A stretch of 64,000 nt of DNA from Pleurodeles waltl (GCF_031143425.1 NC_090439.1:356866027-356930026); one strand, 5' to 3'; positions 1-12,661 are shown, counted from the first letter of the stretch. The notes: generated from the letters alone by a model not told the origin. Translations and numbers: made by a program.

Positions 1-703
1 CGGGTATGGTTTCAGGGGGCATCTCTAAGATGCCCTCTGGGGTGTATTTCACAATAAAATGTACACTGGCATCAGTGTTTATTTATTGTGCTGAGAAGTT
101 TGATACCAAACTTCCCAGTTTTCAGTGTAGCCATTATGGTGCTGTGGAGTTCGTGTATGACAGACTCCCAGACCATATACTCTTATGGCTACCCTGCACT
201 TACAATGTCTAAGGTTTTGCTTAGACACCGTAGGGGCATAGTCCTCATGCACCTATGCCCTCACCTATGGTATAGTGCACCCTGCCTTAGGGCTGTAAGG
301 CCTGCTAGAGGGGTGACTTATCTATGCCATAGGCAGTGTGAGGTTGGCATGACACCCTGAGGGGAGTGCCATGTCGACTTAGTCATTTTCTCCCCACCAG
401 CACACACAAGCTGGCTAGCAGTGTGTCTGTGCTGAGTGAGGGGTCTCCAGGGTGGCATAAGACATGCTGCAGCCCTTAGAGACCTTCCCTGGCATCAGGG
501 CCCTTGGTACCAGGGGTACCAGTTACAAGGGACTTACCTAGATGCCAGGGTGTGCCAATTGTGGAAACAAAGGTACTGGTTAGGGAAAGAACACTGGTGC
601 TGGGGCCTGGTTAGCAGGCCTCAGCACACTTTCAAATCATAACTTGGCATCAGCAAAGGCAAAATGTCAGGGGGTAACCATGCCAAGGAGGCATTTCCTT
701 ACA
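1..703 (-). mobile_element. R1 long LTR-like repeat, copy 1 (one end only)
   Basis: The stretch is near-identical to 8970-9617 and resembles 51370-52063. It ends in the shared terminus CATTTCCTTACA, exactly where the satellite starts. It is the end of an interspersed family that reads TGTAAGGAAATG... on the opposite strand. The other end lies outside the window. The short ORFs here are not conserved between copies, so I call it non-coding. Confidence 0.8.
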
Positions 704-2803
704 AGATTCCTGTCAAGTAGAGTTGAGAGGGGTTGAGATGAGATGAGATGAGATTCCTGTCGAGTAGAGTCGAGATGAGATGAGATGAAATTCCTGTCGA
801 GTAGAATTGAGATGGGTTGAGATGAGATAAGAGATGAGATGAGATTCCTGTAGAGTAGAGTCGAGATAAGATGAGATTCCTGTTGAATAGAGCCGATATG
901 GGTTGAGATGAGATGAGATTCGTTTCGAGTAGAGTCGAAATGGTTTGAAATGAGATGAGATGAGATTCCTGTTGAGTAGAGTCGAGATGGGTTGAGATGA
1001 GATGAGATGAGATTCCTATCGAGTAGAGTCAAGATGAGATGAGGTCAGATCCCTGTTGAGTAGAGTCGAGATGAGATGAGATTCCTGTCGAGTAGAGTCG
1101 AGATAAGATGAGATTCCTGTTGAATAGAGCCGATATGGGTTGAGATGAGATGAGATTTGTTTCGAGTAGAGTCGAAATGGTTTGAAATGAGATGAGATGA
1201 GATTCCTGTTGAGTAGAGTCGAGATGGGTTGAGATGAGATGAGATGAGATTCCTATCGAGTAGAGTCAAGATGAGATGAGATTCCTGTTGAGTAGAGTCG
1301 AGATGAGATGAGATTCCTGTCGAGTAGAGTCGAGATGGGTTGAGATGAGATGAGATGAGATGAGATTCCTGTCGAGTAGAGTTGAGATGAGATGAGATTC
1401 CTGTCGAGTAGAGTTGAGATGAGATGAGATTCCTGTCGAGTAGAGTTGAGATGGGTTGAGCTGAGATGAGATTCCTGTTGAGTATAGTTGAGATGGGTTG
1501 AGCTGAGATGAGATTCCTGTCGAGTAGAGTCGAGATGTGTTGAGATGAGATTAGATGAGATTCCTGTCGAGTAGAGTCGAGATGGGTTGAGAAGAGATGA
1601 GATGAGATTCCTGTCGAGTATAGTCGAGATGAGATATGATTTATGTTGAGTAGAGATGAGATGAGATCAGATTCCTGTCTAGTATAGTTAAGATGTGATG
1701 AGACGAGATGAGATGAGATTCCTGTCACGTAGAGTCAAGATGAGATTCCTGTTGAGCAGAGTCAAGATGGGCTGAGATGAGATGAGTATAGTCGAGATGG
1801 GTTGAAATGAGATGATATTCCTGTCGAGTAGAGTCGAGATGAGATTCCTGTTGAGTAGAGTCCAGAAGAGATAAGATGAGATGAGCATAGTCATGATGGG
1901 TTGAGATGAGATGAGGTTCCTGTAGAGTAGAGTCGAGATGGGTTGAGATGAGATGTGATTCCTGTCGAGTAGAGTCGAGATGAGATGCGATTCCTGTTGA
2001 GTAGAGTCGAGATGAGATTCCTGTGGAGTAGAGTCGAGATGGGTTGAGATGAGATGAGATTCCTGTCGAGTAGAGTCAAGATGGGTTGAGTTGAGATTCC
2101 TGTTGAGTAGAGTCGAGATGGGTTGAGATGAGATGGGATTCCTGTCGAGCAGAGTCAAGAATGGGTTGAGATGAGATGAGATTCCTGTTGAGTAGAGTCG
2201 AGATGGGTTGAGATGAGGTGATAGTCCTGTCGAGTAGATAAGGTGGGCTGAGATGAGTATAGTCGAGATGGGTTGAGATGAGATGAGATTCCTGTCGAGT
2301 AGAGTCGAGATGAGATTCCTGTTGAGTAGAGTCCAGAAGAGATGAGATGAGATTCCTGTCGAGTAGAGTCAAGATGGGTTGAGTTGAGATGAGATTCCTG
2401 TCGAGTAGAGTCGAGATGTGTTGAGTTGAGATGAGATTCCTGTTGAGTAGAGTCGAGATGGGTTGAGATGAGATGAGATTCCGGTCGAGTAGAGTCAAGA
2501 TGGGTTGAGATGAGATGAGATTCCTGTCGATTAGAACTGAGATGGGTTGAGAAGCAACGAGATGAGAATCCTGTCGCGTAGAGTCGAGATGAGATAAGAT
2601 GAGTTTCTCTTGAGTAGGGTTGAGATGAGATGAGATGATATTCCTGTTGAGTAGAGTTGAGATGAGATGAGATTCCTGTCTAGTATAGTTGAGATGGGAT
2701 GAGACAAGATGAGATTCCTGTTGAGTAGAGTCGAGATGAGATGAGATCAGATGGGATGAGATGAGATGGGATGAGTCGAGATGAGATGAGTTGAGATGAA
2801 ATT
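704..2803. repeat. Satellite array, subfamily 1 (TTCCTGTCGAG spacer)
   Basis: The tandem array is built from 5-bp words (GAGAT, GAGTC, GAGTA, GGTTG) and is punctuated every few dozen bases by ATTCCTGTCGAGTAGAGTCG. Typical units run about 35-50 bp and are imperfect. This block lacks the extra ACCT seen in the spacer from about 2804 onward and is rich in GATGGGTTGAG. The plus strand is strongly purine-rich. Long minus-strand ORFs here come from the repeat itself and are not genes. Confidence 0.9.
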
Positions 2804-5800
2804 CCTACCTGTCGAGTAGAGTCGAGATAAGTTGAGATGAGATTCTTACCTGTTGAGTAAAGTTGAGATGACATGAGTTGAGATGAGATGAGAAGAGTTA
2901 AGATGAGTCGAGATGAGATGAGTCTAGATGAGATGAGTCGAGATGAGATGAGTTGAGATTCCTACCTGTCAAGTAGAGTCAAATTGAGATAAGATGAGTC
3001 GAGTCGAGAGGAAATGAGTCGGGATGAGATGAGTCGAGATGAGATGAGATTCCTACCTATTGAGTAGAATCGAGAAGAGTTGAGATGAGTCGGGATGAGT
3101 AGAGATGAGATGAAATTCCTACCTATCGAGTAGAGTCAAGAGGAGATGAGATGAGATTCCTACCTGTCGAGTAGAGTCGAGATGAGATGAGTAGAGAGGA
3201 GATGAGATGAGTCAAGATGAGATTCTTTCCTGTTGAGTAGAGACGAGAGGAGATGAGATTCCTACCTGTCGAGTAGATTCAAGATGAGATGAGATTCCTA
3301 CCTGTTGAATAGTCGAGATAAGTTAAGACGAGATTCTTACTTGTTGAGTATAGTTGAGATGAGATGAGATGAGACGAGTCGAGATGAGATGAGTTGAGAT
3401 GAGTCAAGATGAGATGGATTCGAGATGAGATGAGTCGAGATGAGTCAAGATGAGTCGAGTCAAGATGAGATGAGTCGAGATGAGATGAGATTCCTACCTA
3501 TGGAGTAGAATCAAGATGAGATGAGTTGAGATGAGTCGGGATGAGTAGAGATGAGATGAGATTTCTACCTGTCGAGTAGAGTCGAGATGAGGGGAGGTGA
3601 GTCAAGATGAGATAAAATTCCTACATGTTGAGTAGAGTCGAGATGAGTCGAGATGAGATGAGTCAGGATGAGTCGGTGATATGAGATTCCTACTTGTCGA
3701 GTAGAGTCGAGATGAGATGAGATTCCTACTTGTCGAGTAGAGTCGAGATGAGATGAGATTCTTACCTGTCGAGTAGAGGTGAGATTAGGTGAGATGGGTC
3801 GAGATGAGATTGCTACCTGTTGAGTAGAGTCGAGATGAGATGAGATGAGTCGAGATGAGATGAGTTGAGATGAGATGGAGTCGAGATGAGTCAAGATGAG
3901 ATGGATTAGAGATGAGATGAGTCGAGATGAGATGAGTCAAGATGAGTCGAGATGAGATGATTTGAGATGAGATGAGATTCTTACCTGTTGAGTAGAGTTG
4001 AGATGAGATGAAATTCCTACCTGTTGAGTAGAGTTGAGAAGATATGCGCTGAGAATCCTACCTGTTGAGTAGAGTCGAGATGAGACAAAATATGTTGAGA
4101 TGAGATGAGATTCCTACCTGTCGAGTAGAGTTGAGATGAGATTCCTACCTGTCGAGTAGAGTTGAGATGAGATGACTCGAGATGAGATGAGATTCCTACC
4201 AGTTCAGTAGAGTCAAGATGAGTTGAGATTCCTACCTGTCGAGTAGAGTCGAGATGAGATGAGTCGAGATGAGTTGAGAAGAGATTAGATTCCTACCTGT
4301 CGAGTAGAGTCGAGATAAGTTGAGATGAGATTCTTACCTGTTGAGTATAGATGAGATGAGACGAGTTGAGATGAGATGAGTCGAGATGAGTTGAGATGAG
4401 ATTCCTACCTGTTGAGTAGGGTTGAGATGGGATGCGAGGAGTCGAGGTGAGTTGAGATGAGATGAGATTCCCATCTGTCGAGTAGAGTCGAGATGAGATG
4501 AGTTGAGAAGAGATTCCTACCTGTCGAGTAGAGTCGAGATAAATTGAGATGAGATTCCTACCTGTTGAGTAGAGTTGAGATGATATGCGCTGAGAATCTT
4601 ACCTGTCGAGTAGAGTTGAGATGAGATGAGATGAGACAAGATGAGTCGAGATGAGATTCCTACCTGATAAGTAGAGTAGAGATGAGATTCCTACCTGTCG
4701 AGTAGAGTCGAGATGAGATAAGTCGAGATAAGATGCAATGAGTCGAGATCAGATGAGTCCAGATGAGATTCCTACCTGTCGAGTAGAGTCGAGATGAGTC
4801 GAGATGAGATGAGATTCCTACCTGTCGAGTAGAGTTGAGCTAAGTTGAGATGAGATTCTTACCTGTGGAGTATAGTTGAGATGAGTCGAGGTGAGATGAG
4901 ATGAGATAAGTCGAGATGAGAAGAGTCAAGATGAGTTGAGACGAGATGAGTTGAGATGAGATGAGATTCCTACCTGTCGAGATGAGATGAGATAAGATGA
5001 CTCGAGATAAGTCGGATCGAGATGAGATTCCTACCTGTTGAGTAGAGTCGAGATGAGATGAGTTGAGATGAATCGAGATGAGATGAGTCGAGATGAGATG
5101 AGATTCCTACCTGTTGAGTAGAGTCGAGATGAGATGAGATGAGATTCCTACCTGTCGAGTAGAGTCAAGATGAGGTGAGATTAATCAAGATGAGATGAGT
5201 CAAGATGAGATAAGATTCCTACCTGTCGAGTAAAGTCGAGATGAGGTGAGATGAGTCGAGATGAGATTCCTACCTGTCGAGTAGAGGTGAGATTAGGTGA
5301 GAGGAGTCGAGATGAGATGAGATTCCTACCTGTCGAATAGAGTTGAGAGGAGACGAGATGAGATTCCTACCTGTTGAGTAGAGTCGAGATGAGATGAGAT
5401 TCCTACATGTTGAGTAGAATCGAGATGAGATGCATCGAGATGAGATGAGTCGAGATGAGATCAGATGAGATGAGATTCCTACCTGTAGAGTAGAGTCGAG
5501 ATGAGTTGACATGAGTCGAGATGAGATTCCTACCTATCGAGTAGAGTCAAGATAAGTTGAGATGAGATTCTTACCTGTTGAGTATAGTTGAGATGAGTCG
5601 AGATGAGATGAGTCGAGTCGAGTCGAGATGAGATGAGTCGAGATGAGATGAGATGAGATTCCTACCTGTTTAGTAGAGTCGAGATGAGTCTAGATGAGAT
5701 TCTTACCTGTTGAGTAGAGTTGAGATGAGATGAAATGAGATTCCTACCTGTTGAGTAGAGTCAAGATGAGATGAGATGAGATTCCTACCTGTCGAGTAGA

Positions 5801-7005
5801 GCCAAGAGGAGTTGAGATTCCTACTGTCATGTAGAGTCGAGATGAGATAAGTCGGGATGAGATGAGTCAAGATGAGATGAGATTCCTACCTGATGAGATG
5901 AGAGGAGTCGAGATTCTTACCTGTTGAGTAGAGTTGAGATGAGATGAGTTGAGATTAAATGAGTCGAGATGAGATGAGATTCCCACCTGTCGAGTAGCGT
6001 CGAGATGAGTTGAGATGAGATTCCTATCTGTCGAGTAGAGTCGAGATAAGTTGAGATTTTTACCTGTTGTGTAGAGTCGAGATGAGATGAGATTTCTACC
6101 TGTCGAGTAGAGTCGAGATGAGATGAGTCGAGATGAGTAGAGATGAGATGAGTCAAGATGAGCTGAGATGAGATTCTTACCTGTTGAGTAGAGTAGAGAT
6201 GAGATGAGATGATATTACTACCTGTCCAATAGAGTTGAGCTGAGATGACATGAGTCTAGATGAGTCGAGATCAGAAGAGTCGAGATGAGATGAGTCGAGA
6301 TTAAATGAGTCGAGATGAGATGAAATTCTTACCTGTTGAGTAGAGTTGAGATGAGATTCCTAACTCTTGAGTAGAGTTGAGATGATATGAGTTGAGATTC
6401 CTACCTATTAAGTAGAGTCGATATGAGATGAGTTGAGATGAGATGACTGAAGATGAGATGAGATTCCTACCTGTCAAGTAGAGTCGAGATGAGGTGAGAT
6501 GAGTCGAGATGAGATGAGTCAAGATGAGATGAGATGAGATTCCTACCTGTCGAGAAGAGTCGAGATGAGATGAGATTCCTACCTGTGGAGAAGAGTCGAG
6601 ATAAGTTGAGATGAGATTCCTCCCTGTTGAGTAGAGTCGAGATGAGATGAGATTCCTACCTGTCGAGTAGAGTCAAGATGAGATGAGTAGAGATGAGATG
6701 AGTCGAAATGAGATTACTACCTATCGAGTAGAGTTGAGATAAGTTGAGATGAGATTCTTAACTGTTGAGTATAGCTGAGATGAGATGAGTCGAGATGAGA
6801 TGAGTCGAGATGAGATGAGATTTCTACCTGTCGAGTAGAGTCGAGATGAGGTAAGATGAGTCGAGATGAGATGAAATGAGATGTGTTAAGATGAGATCAG
6901 ATGAGATTCCTACCTGTCAAGTAGAGTCGAGATGAGATGAGTCGAGATTAGCTGAGATGAGATGAGATTCTTACCTGTTGAGTAGAGTTGAGATGAGATG
7001 ATATT
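2804..7005. repeat. Satellite array, subfamily 2 (TTCCTACCTGTCGAG spacer)
   Basis: This is the same satellite, but the spacer is now TTCCTACCTG or TTCTTACCTG followed by TCGAG or TTGAG. Runs of GAGATGAGATGAGTC vary in number between spacers, so unit length is irregular. The array continues at 9618 after an inserted R1 copy. No gene is present. Confidence 0.9.
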
Positions 7006-9617
7006 TGCAGGAAGTTGGCTCTGTATGTACTATTTCAAAGTAAGAAATAGCATGCACAGAGTCCAAGGGTTCCCCATAGAGGTATGATATTGGCAAAAAG
7101 AGATAATTCTAATGCTCTATTTTGTGGTAGTGTGGTCGAGCAGTAGGCTTATCAGAGGGTAGTGTTAAGCATTTGTTGTACACACACAGGCAATAAATGG
7201 GGAACACACGCACTCAAAGACAATTCCAGGCCAATAGGTTTTTGTATAGAAAAATATATTTTCTTAGTTTATTTTAAGAACCACAGGTTCAAAATTTAAA
7301 AGTAATACTTTAAATGAAAGGTACTTCACTTAGGAACTTTGAATTAGCAAAATAGAATATACAGTTTTCACACAAATGGCAAATAGCTATTTTAAAACTA
7401 GACAGTGCAATTTTCAACAGTTTCTAGGGGAGGTATGTTTTTGTTAGTTTTGCAGGTAAGTGAACCACCTACGGGGTTCAATGTTGGGTCCAAGGTAGCC
7501 CACCGTTGTGGGTTCTGAGCAACCCCAAAGTTACCACACCAGCAGCTCAGGGCCGGTCAGGTGCCGAGGTCAAAGTGGTGCCCAAAACGCATAGGCTTCA
7601 ATGGAGAAGGGGGTGCCCCGGTTCCAGTCTGCCAGCAGGTAAGTACCCGCGTCTTCAGAGGGCAGACCAGGGGGGTTTTGTAGGGCACCGGGGGGGGACA
7701 CAAGTCAGCACAGAAAGTACACCCTCAGCGGCACAGGGGTGGCCGGGTGCAGTGTGCAAACAGGTGTCAGGTTTGCAATGTAATCCAATGGAGACCAAGG
7801 GGTCACTTCAGCGATGCAGGCAGGCAAGGGGGGGGGGCTCCTCGGGGTAGCCACCACCTGGGCAAGGGAGAGGGCCACCTGGGGGTCGCTCCTGCACTGG
7901 ACGTCGGATCCTTCAGGTCCTGGGGGCTGCGGGTGCAGTCTTTACCAGGCGTCGGGTCTTTGAAGCAGGCAGTCGCGGTCAGGGGGAGCCTAGGGATTCC
8001 CTCTGCAGACGTCGCTGTGGGGGCTCAGGGGGGTTAACTCTGGCTACTCACGGTCTCGTAGTCGCCGGGGAGTCCTCCCTGCGGTGTTTGTTCTCCACAA
8101 GTCGAGCCGGGGGCATCGGGTGCAGAGTGCAAAGTCTCACGCTTCCAGCGGGAAACGTGTGTTGTTTCAAAGTTGCTTCTTTGTTGCAAAGTTGCAGTCT
8201 TTGTGGAACAGAGCCGCTGTCCTCGGGAGCTCTTGGCCCTTCTAGATGCAGGGTAGTCCTCTGAGGCTTCAGAGGTCGCTGGACCCTGTGGAACGCGTCG
8301 CTGGAGCAGTGTCTTTAGAAGTAGGGAGACAGGCCGGTAGAGCTGGGGCCAAAGCAGTTGGTGTCTCCGTCTTCTCTGCAGGTTTTTCAGCTCAGCAGTC
8401 CTTCTTCTTCTTAGGTTGCAGGAATCTAGTTACCTAGGTTCTGGGAACCCCTAAATACTCGATTTAGGGGTGTGTCTAGGTCTGGGGGGTTAGTAGCCAA
8501 TGGCTACCAGCCCTGAGGGTGGCTACACCCTCTTTGTGCCTCCTCCCTGAGGGGAGGGGGGCACATCCCTAATCCTATTGGGGGAATCCTCCATCTGCAA
8601 GATGGAGGATTTCTAAAAGTCAGAGTCACCTCAGCTCAGGACACCATAGGGGCTGTCCTGACTGGCCAGTGACTCCTCCTTGTTTTTCTCATTATCTCCC
8701 CCGGCCTTGCCGCTGAAAGTGGGGCTGTGGCCGGAGGGGGTGGGCAACTCCACTAGCTGGACTGCCCTGCGGTGCTGTAACAAAGGGGGTGAGCCTTTGA
8801 GGCTCACCGCCAGGTGTTACAGTTCCTGCAGGGGGAGGTGTGAAGCACCTCCACCAAGTACAGGCTTTGTTACTAGCCACAGAGTGACAAAGGCACTCTC
8901 CCCATGTGGCCAGCAACATGTCTGGTGTGTGGCAGGCTGCTAAAACTAGTCAGCCTACACGGGTAGTCGGTTAAGGTGCCCTCTGGGGAGTATGTTACAA
9001 TAAAATGTATACTGGCATTTATTGTGCTGAGAAGTTTGATACCAAACTTCACAGTTTTCAGTGTAGCCATTATGGTGCTGTGGAGTTCGTGCATGACAGA
9101 CTCCCAGACCATATACTCTTATGGCTACCCTGCACTTACAATGTCTAAGGTTTTGCTTAGACACTGTAGGGGCATAGTGCTCATGCACTAATGCCCTCAC
9201 CTATGGTACAGTGCACCCTGCCTTAGGGCTGTAAGGCCTGCTAGAGGGGTGACTTATCTATACCTATAGGCAGTGTGAGGTTGGCATGGCACCCTGAGGG
9301 GAGTGCCATGTCGACTTAGTCTTTTTATCCCCACTAGCACACACAAGCCGGCAAGCAGTGTGTCTGTGATGAGTAAGGGGTCCCCAGGGTGACATAAGAT
9401 AAGCTGCAGCCCTTAGAGACCTTCCCTGGCATCAGGGCCCTTGGTACTTACCTGGATTCCAGGGTGTGCCAGTTGTGGAAACAAAAGTGCCGGTTAGGGA
9501 AAGAACACTGGTGCTGGGGCTTGGTTAGCAGGCTTCAGCACACTTTCAAATCATAACTTGGCATCAGCAAAGGCAAAAATTCAGGGGGTAACCATGCCAA
9601 GGAGGCATTTCCTTACA
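7006..9617 (-). mobile_element. R1 long LTR-like repeat, copy 2 (complete, about 2.6 kb)
   Basis: It begins TGCAGGAAGTTGGCTC and ends GGCATTTCCTTACA, so both ends follow the TG...CA rule of LTRs. It is flanked by ATATT (7001-7005) and ATATA (9618-9622), a 5-bp target duplication with one mismatch; removing it rejoins normal satellite sequence. No gag or pol motif and no internal direct repeats are visible, so it is either a very long solo LTR or a non-autonomous element. The ORFs around 7506-8437 and 8680-9200 are broken or absent in the other copies. Confidence 0.8.
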
Positions 9618-11960
9618 ATATAACTACCTGTCCAATAGAGTCGAGATGAGATGACATGAGTCTAGATGAGATGAGATGAGTTGAGATGAGTCGAGATGAG
9701 ATGACTCAAGATGAGTCGAGATGAGATGAGATTCTTACCTGTTGAGTAGAGTTGAGATGAGATTCCTAAATCTTGAGTAGAGTTGAGATGATATGAGTTG
9801 AGATACCTACCTGTCGAGTAGAGATGAGATGAGTCAAGATGAGATGAGATTCCTACCTGTCGAGTAGAGTTGAGATGAGGTGAGATGAGTCGAGATGAGA
9901 TGAGTCAAGCTGAGATTAGATTCCTACTTGTCGAGTAGAGTCGAGATGAGGTGAGATGAGTCGAGATGAGATTCCTACCTGTCGAGTAGATTTGAGATGA
10001 GATTCCTACCTGTCGAGTACAGTCGAGATAAGTTGAGATGAGATTCTTACCTGTTGAGAAGTTGAGATGAAGTGAGTCGAGATGAGTCAAGATGAGATTC
10101 CTACAAGTCGAGTAGAGTCGAGAGGAGATGAGATGAGATTCTTACCTGTCGAATAGAGTCGAGATGAGATGTCGAGATGAGATGTGATTCCTATCTGTCG
10201 AGTGGAGTCCAGATGAGGTGAGATGAGTCGAGAGGAGATGAGATTCCTACCTGTTGAGTAGAGTCCAGATGAGATGAGATTTCTACCTGTTGAGTAGAGT
10301 TGAGATGATATGCGCTGAGAATCTTACCTGTCGAGTAGAGTCGAGATGAGATGAGATAAGATGAGTCGAGATGAGATGAGATTCCTACCTTATAAGCAGA
10401 GTCAGGATGAGATGAGATAAGTCGAGATAAGATGCGATGAGTCGAGATGAGATGAGTCGCGATGAGATGAGTAGATTTGAGATGAGATTTCCTACCTGTC
10501 GAGTACAGTCGAGATAAGTTGAGATGAGATTCTTACCTGTTGAGTATAGTTGAGATGAAATGAGTCGAGATGAGTCGGGATGAGTCGGGATGAGATGAGT
10601 CAAGATGAGTCGAGATGAGATTCTTACCTGTTGAGTAGAGTTGAGATGAGACTAAATGAAATGAGATTCCTACCTGTTGAGTAGAGTCAAGATAAGTTGA
10701 GATGCCATTCTTACCTGTTGAGTAGAGTTGAGATGAGATGAGATTCCTACCTGTCGAGTAGAGTCAGGAGAAGTTGAGATTCCTACCTGTCGAGTAGAGT
10801 CGAGATGAGATAAGTCAAGATGAGAGAAGTCAAGATGAGATGAGATTCCTATCTGTCGAGATGAGAGGAGATGAGATTCTTACCTGTTGAGTAGAGTTGA
10901 GATGAGATGATATTCCTACCTGTCCAATAGAGTCGAGATGAGATGACTTGAGTCGAGATGAGATGAGACGAGTCGAGATGAGTCAAGATGAGTCAAGATG
11001 AGTCAAGATGAGTCAAGATGAGTCAAGATGAGTCAAGATGAGTCAAGATGAGTCAAGATGAGTCTAGATGAGTCTAGATGAGTCGAGATGAGATTCTTAC
11101 CTGTTGAGTAGAGCTGAGATGAGATTCCTACCTCTTTAGTAGAGTTGGGATGATATGAGTTGAGATTCCTACCTGTCGAGTAGAGTTGAGATGAGATGAG
11201 ATGAGTCAAGATGAGATGAGTCGAGATTTCTACCTGTTGAGTAGAGTCGAGATGAGTCGAGATAAGATTCCTACCTGTAGAGTAGAGTCGAGATGAGATG
11301 AGATGAGTCGAGATGAGATGAGATGAGATTCCTACCTGTCGAGTAGAGGCCAGATGAGGAGAGATGAGTCGAGATGAGATGAGATTAAATGAGATTCCTA
11401 CCTGTCGAGTAGAGTCGAGAGGAGATGAGATGAGATTCCTACCTGCTGAGTAGAGTTGAGATGAGATGAGATGAGATTCCTACCTGTTGAGTAGAGCCAA
11501 GATGAGATGAGTCGAGATGAGTAGAGATTAGATGAAATTCCTGCATGTCGAGTAGATTTGAGATGAGATTCCTACCTGTCGAGTACAGTCGAGATAAGTC
11601 GAGATGAGATTCTTACCTGTTGAGTAGAGTTTAGATGAGATTAAATGAAATGAGATTCCTACCTGTTGAGTACCGTCGAGATAAGTTGAGATGAGATTCT
11701 TACCTGTTGAGTAGAGGTGAGATGCGATGAGTCGAGATGAGTCGAGTTGAGTCGAGACGAGACAAGATGAGATTCTTACCTGTCGAGTAGTCCAGATAAG
11801 TTGAGATGAGATTCTTACCTGTTGAGTATGGTTGAGATGAGATGAGTCAAAATGAGATGGGTCGAGATGAAATGAGATTCCCACTGGTCGAGTAGATTCG
11901 AGATGAAATGAGATTCCTACCAATTGAGTAGAGTCGAGATGAGTTGAGATGAGATGAGTC
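9618..11960. repeat. Satellite array, continuation
   Basis: Subfamily-2 satellite resumes after R1 copy 2 in the same orientation and runs to the ERV-A insertion. The last four bases, AGTC (11957-11960), are repeated at 21661-21664 as the proviral target duplication. No gene is present. Confidence 0.9.
10981..11060. repeat. Perfect 8 x 10-bp run inside the satellite
   Basis: The unit AGTCAAGATG occurs eight times in a row without change. Two AGTCTAGATG units and one AGTCGAGATG follow. This is a local, recent expansion of a single 10-bp word inside an otherwise irregular array. Confidence 0.95.
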
Positions 11961-12324
11961 TGTACTGTGGTCAGTTTTATGTATCCTTTGCGCGTTAGCT
12001 TCAGGCGTTAGGCCTTTGTGCACTTTGCCCTGGATGTATTTTATTCCTTTGCTCGCAGCTTAGAGCCTCTGTGCACTTTGCTCTAAATGCTTTTTATTCA
12101 GCTTCGTACTGTTATTTTTCAAATAGCAAGTTCTACGGTCTTATTTTATTTTTTATATCACACTGTTTAGCCTACTTCAGCACTGGAATTCTCAATAACA
12201 CATTCTTGTTCACTCTGTGCTTCAGTCAAGGATACAGTCTGGTACATTGCCGATAGACGTGGTAGGAGTTTAGTCTTTGCCATTCTTGCATAGGGACATT
12301 TTGTGATCACACTGACATGTTAGT

Positions 12325-12332
12325 TATAAAAA
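12325..12332 (+). promoter_or_regulatory. Candidate LTR TATA box
   Basis: TATAAAAA is present here and is kept as TATAAAA or TATAAAAA in the other three LTRs. A start site about 30 bp downstream would put the splice donor at 12441 near +85. That is similar to the foamy-virus arrangement, where the major donor lies in R. Confidence 0.5.
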
Positions 12333-12438
12333 CACTTCCTTGTCCTAATACACGCAAGAGGGAGATTCTGACCAGGGAACCACAACTAGACGCTGACTGC
12401 CTCGTTGCAGATGCTGAACCAGATCACAGGCCTTTGCT

Positions 12439-12445
12439 CAGGTAT
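12439..12445 (+). promoter_or_regulatory. Candidate major splice donor in R
   Basis: CAG|GTATGAG fits the 5' splice-site consensus and is conserved in all four foamy-like LTRs. It lies upstream of gag, so it could serve spliced pol, env and accessory messages. No transcript evidence is available. Confidence 0.45.
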
Positions 12446-12544
12446 GAGGGTTGATGGCTTCCCAGGGAATCTGAAAGGCAAGTTAGAAGCTTTACATGTG
12501 CTTGAAATAGAACTAAATGAGAGAGAGTAGAATTTATTAACACC

Positions 12545-12661
12545 ATGATAGCGTTATTCTTATGTTTCACTCTCCTCGTGACTATTTCAATCCTACTGTG
12601 TTGTATGGTTCTGGTTATTGCGGCTCACTCCTTAATATCTAAAATGCAGTCGTTTTATTAA
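12545..12661 (+). CDS. ORF38: hydrophobic 38-aa peptide encoded in LTR (ERV-A 5' copy)
   Basis: An ATG opens a 38-codon frame ending in TAA. The peptide is almost all hydrophobic: MIALFLCFTLL at the start, a CC pair near the middle, then a short polar tail ending QSFY. It looks like a single membrane span or signal anchor. The frame is open in all four LTRs (12545, 21238, 53377, 63355). Between the A and B 5' LTRs I count six silent and four amino-acid-changing codons, more silent changes than drift would give. It lies downstream of the candidate splice donor and ends at the likely poly(A) hexamer. I do not recognise it, and whether it is translated is unknown. Confidence 0.5.
   Translation: MIALFLCFTLLVTISILLCCMVLVIAAHSLISKMQSFY

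Noticed and set aside
667..6522. Long minus-strand ORFs (up to 227 codons) with repeating SSHLDSTRQ-like peptides
   Set aside because: They are direct translations of the satellite words in a frame that lacks stops. Length and sequence drift with the repeat, and there is no start context or conserved end.
704..7005. CRISPR-like array
   Set aside because: No constant repeat with unique spacers; all parts vary around 5-bp words, in eukaryotic context.
7506..8437. ORFs in R1 copy 2
   Set aside because: The matching regions of other R1 copies have stops and indels. No domain motif; GC-rich LTR-like sequence gives chance ORFs.
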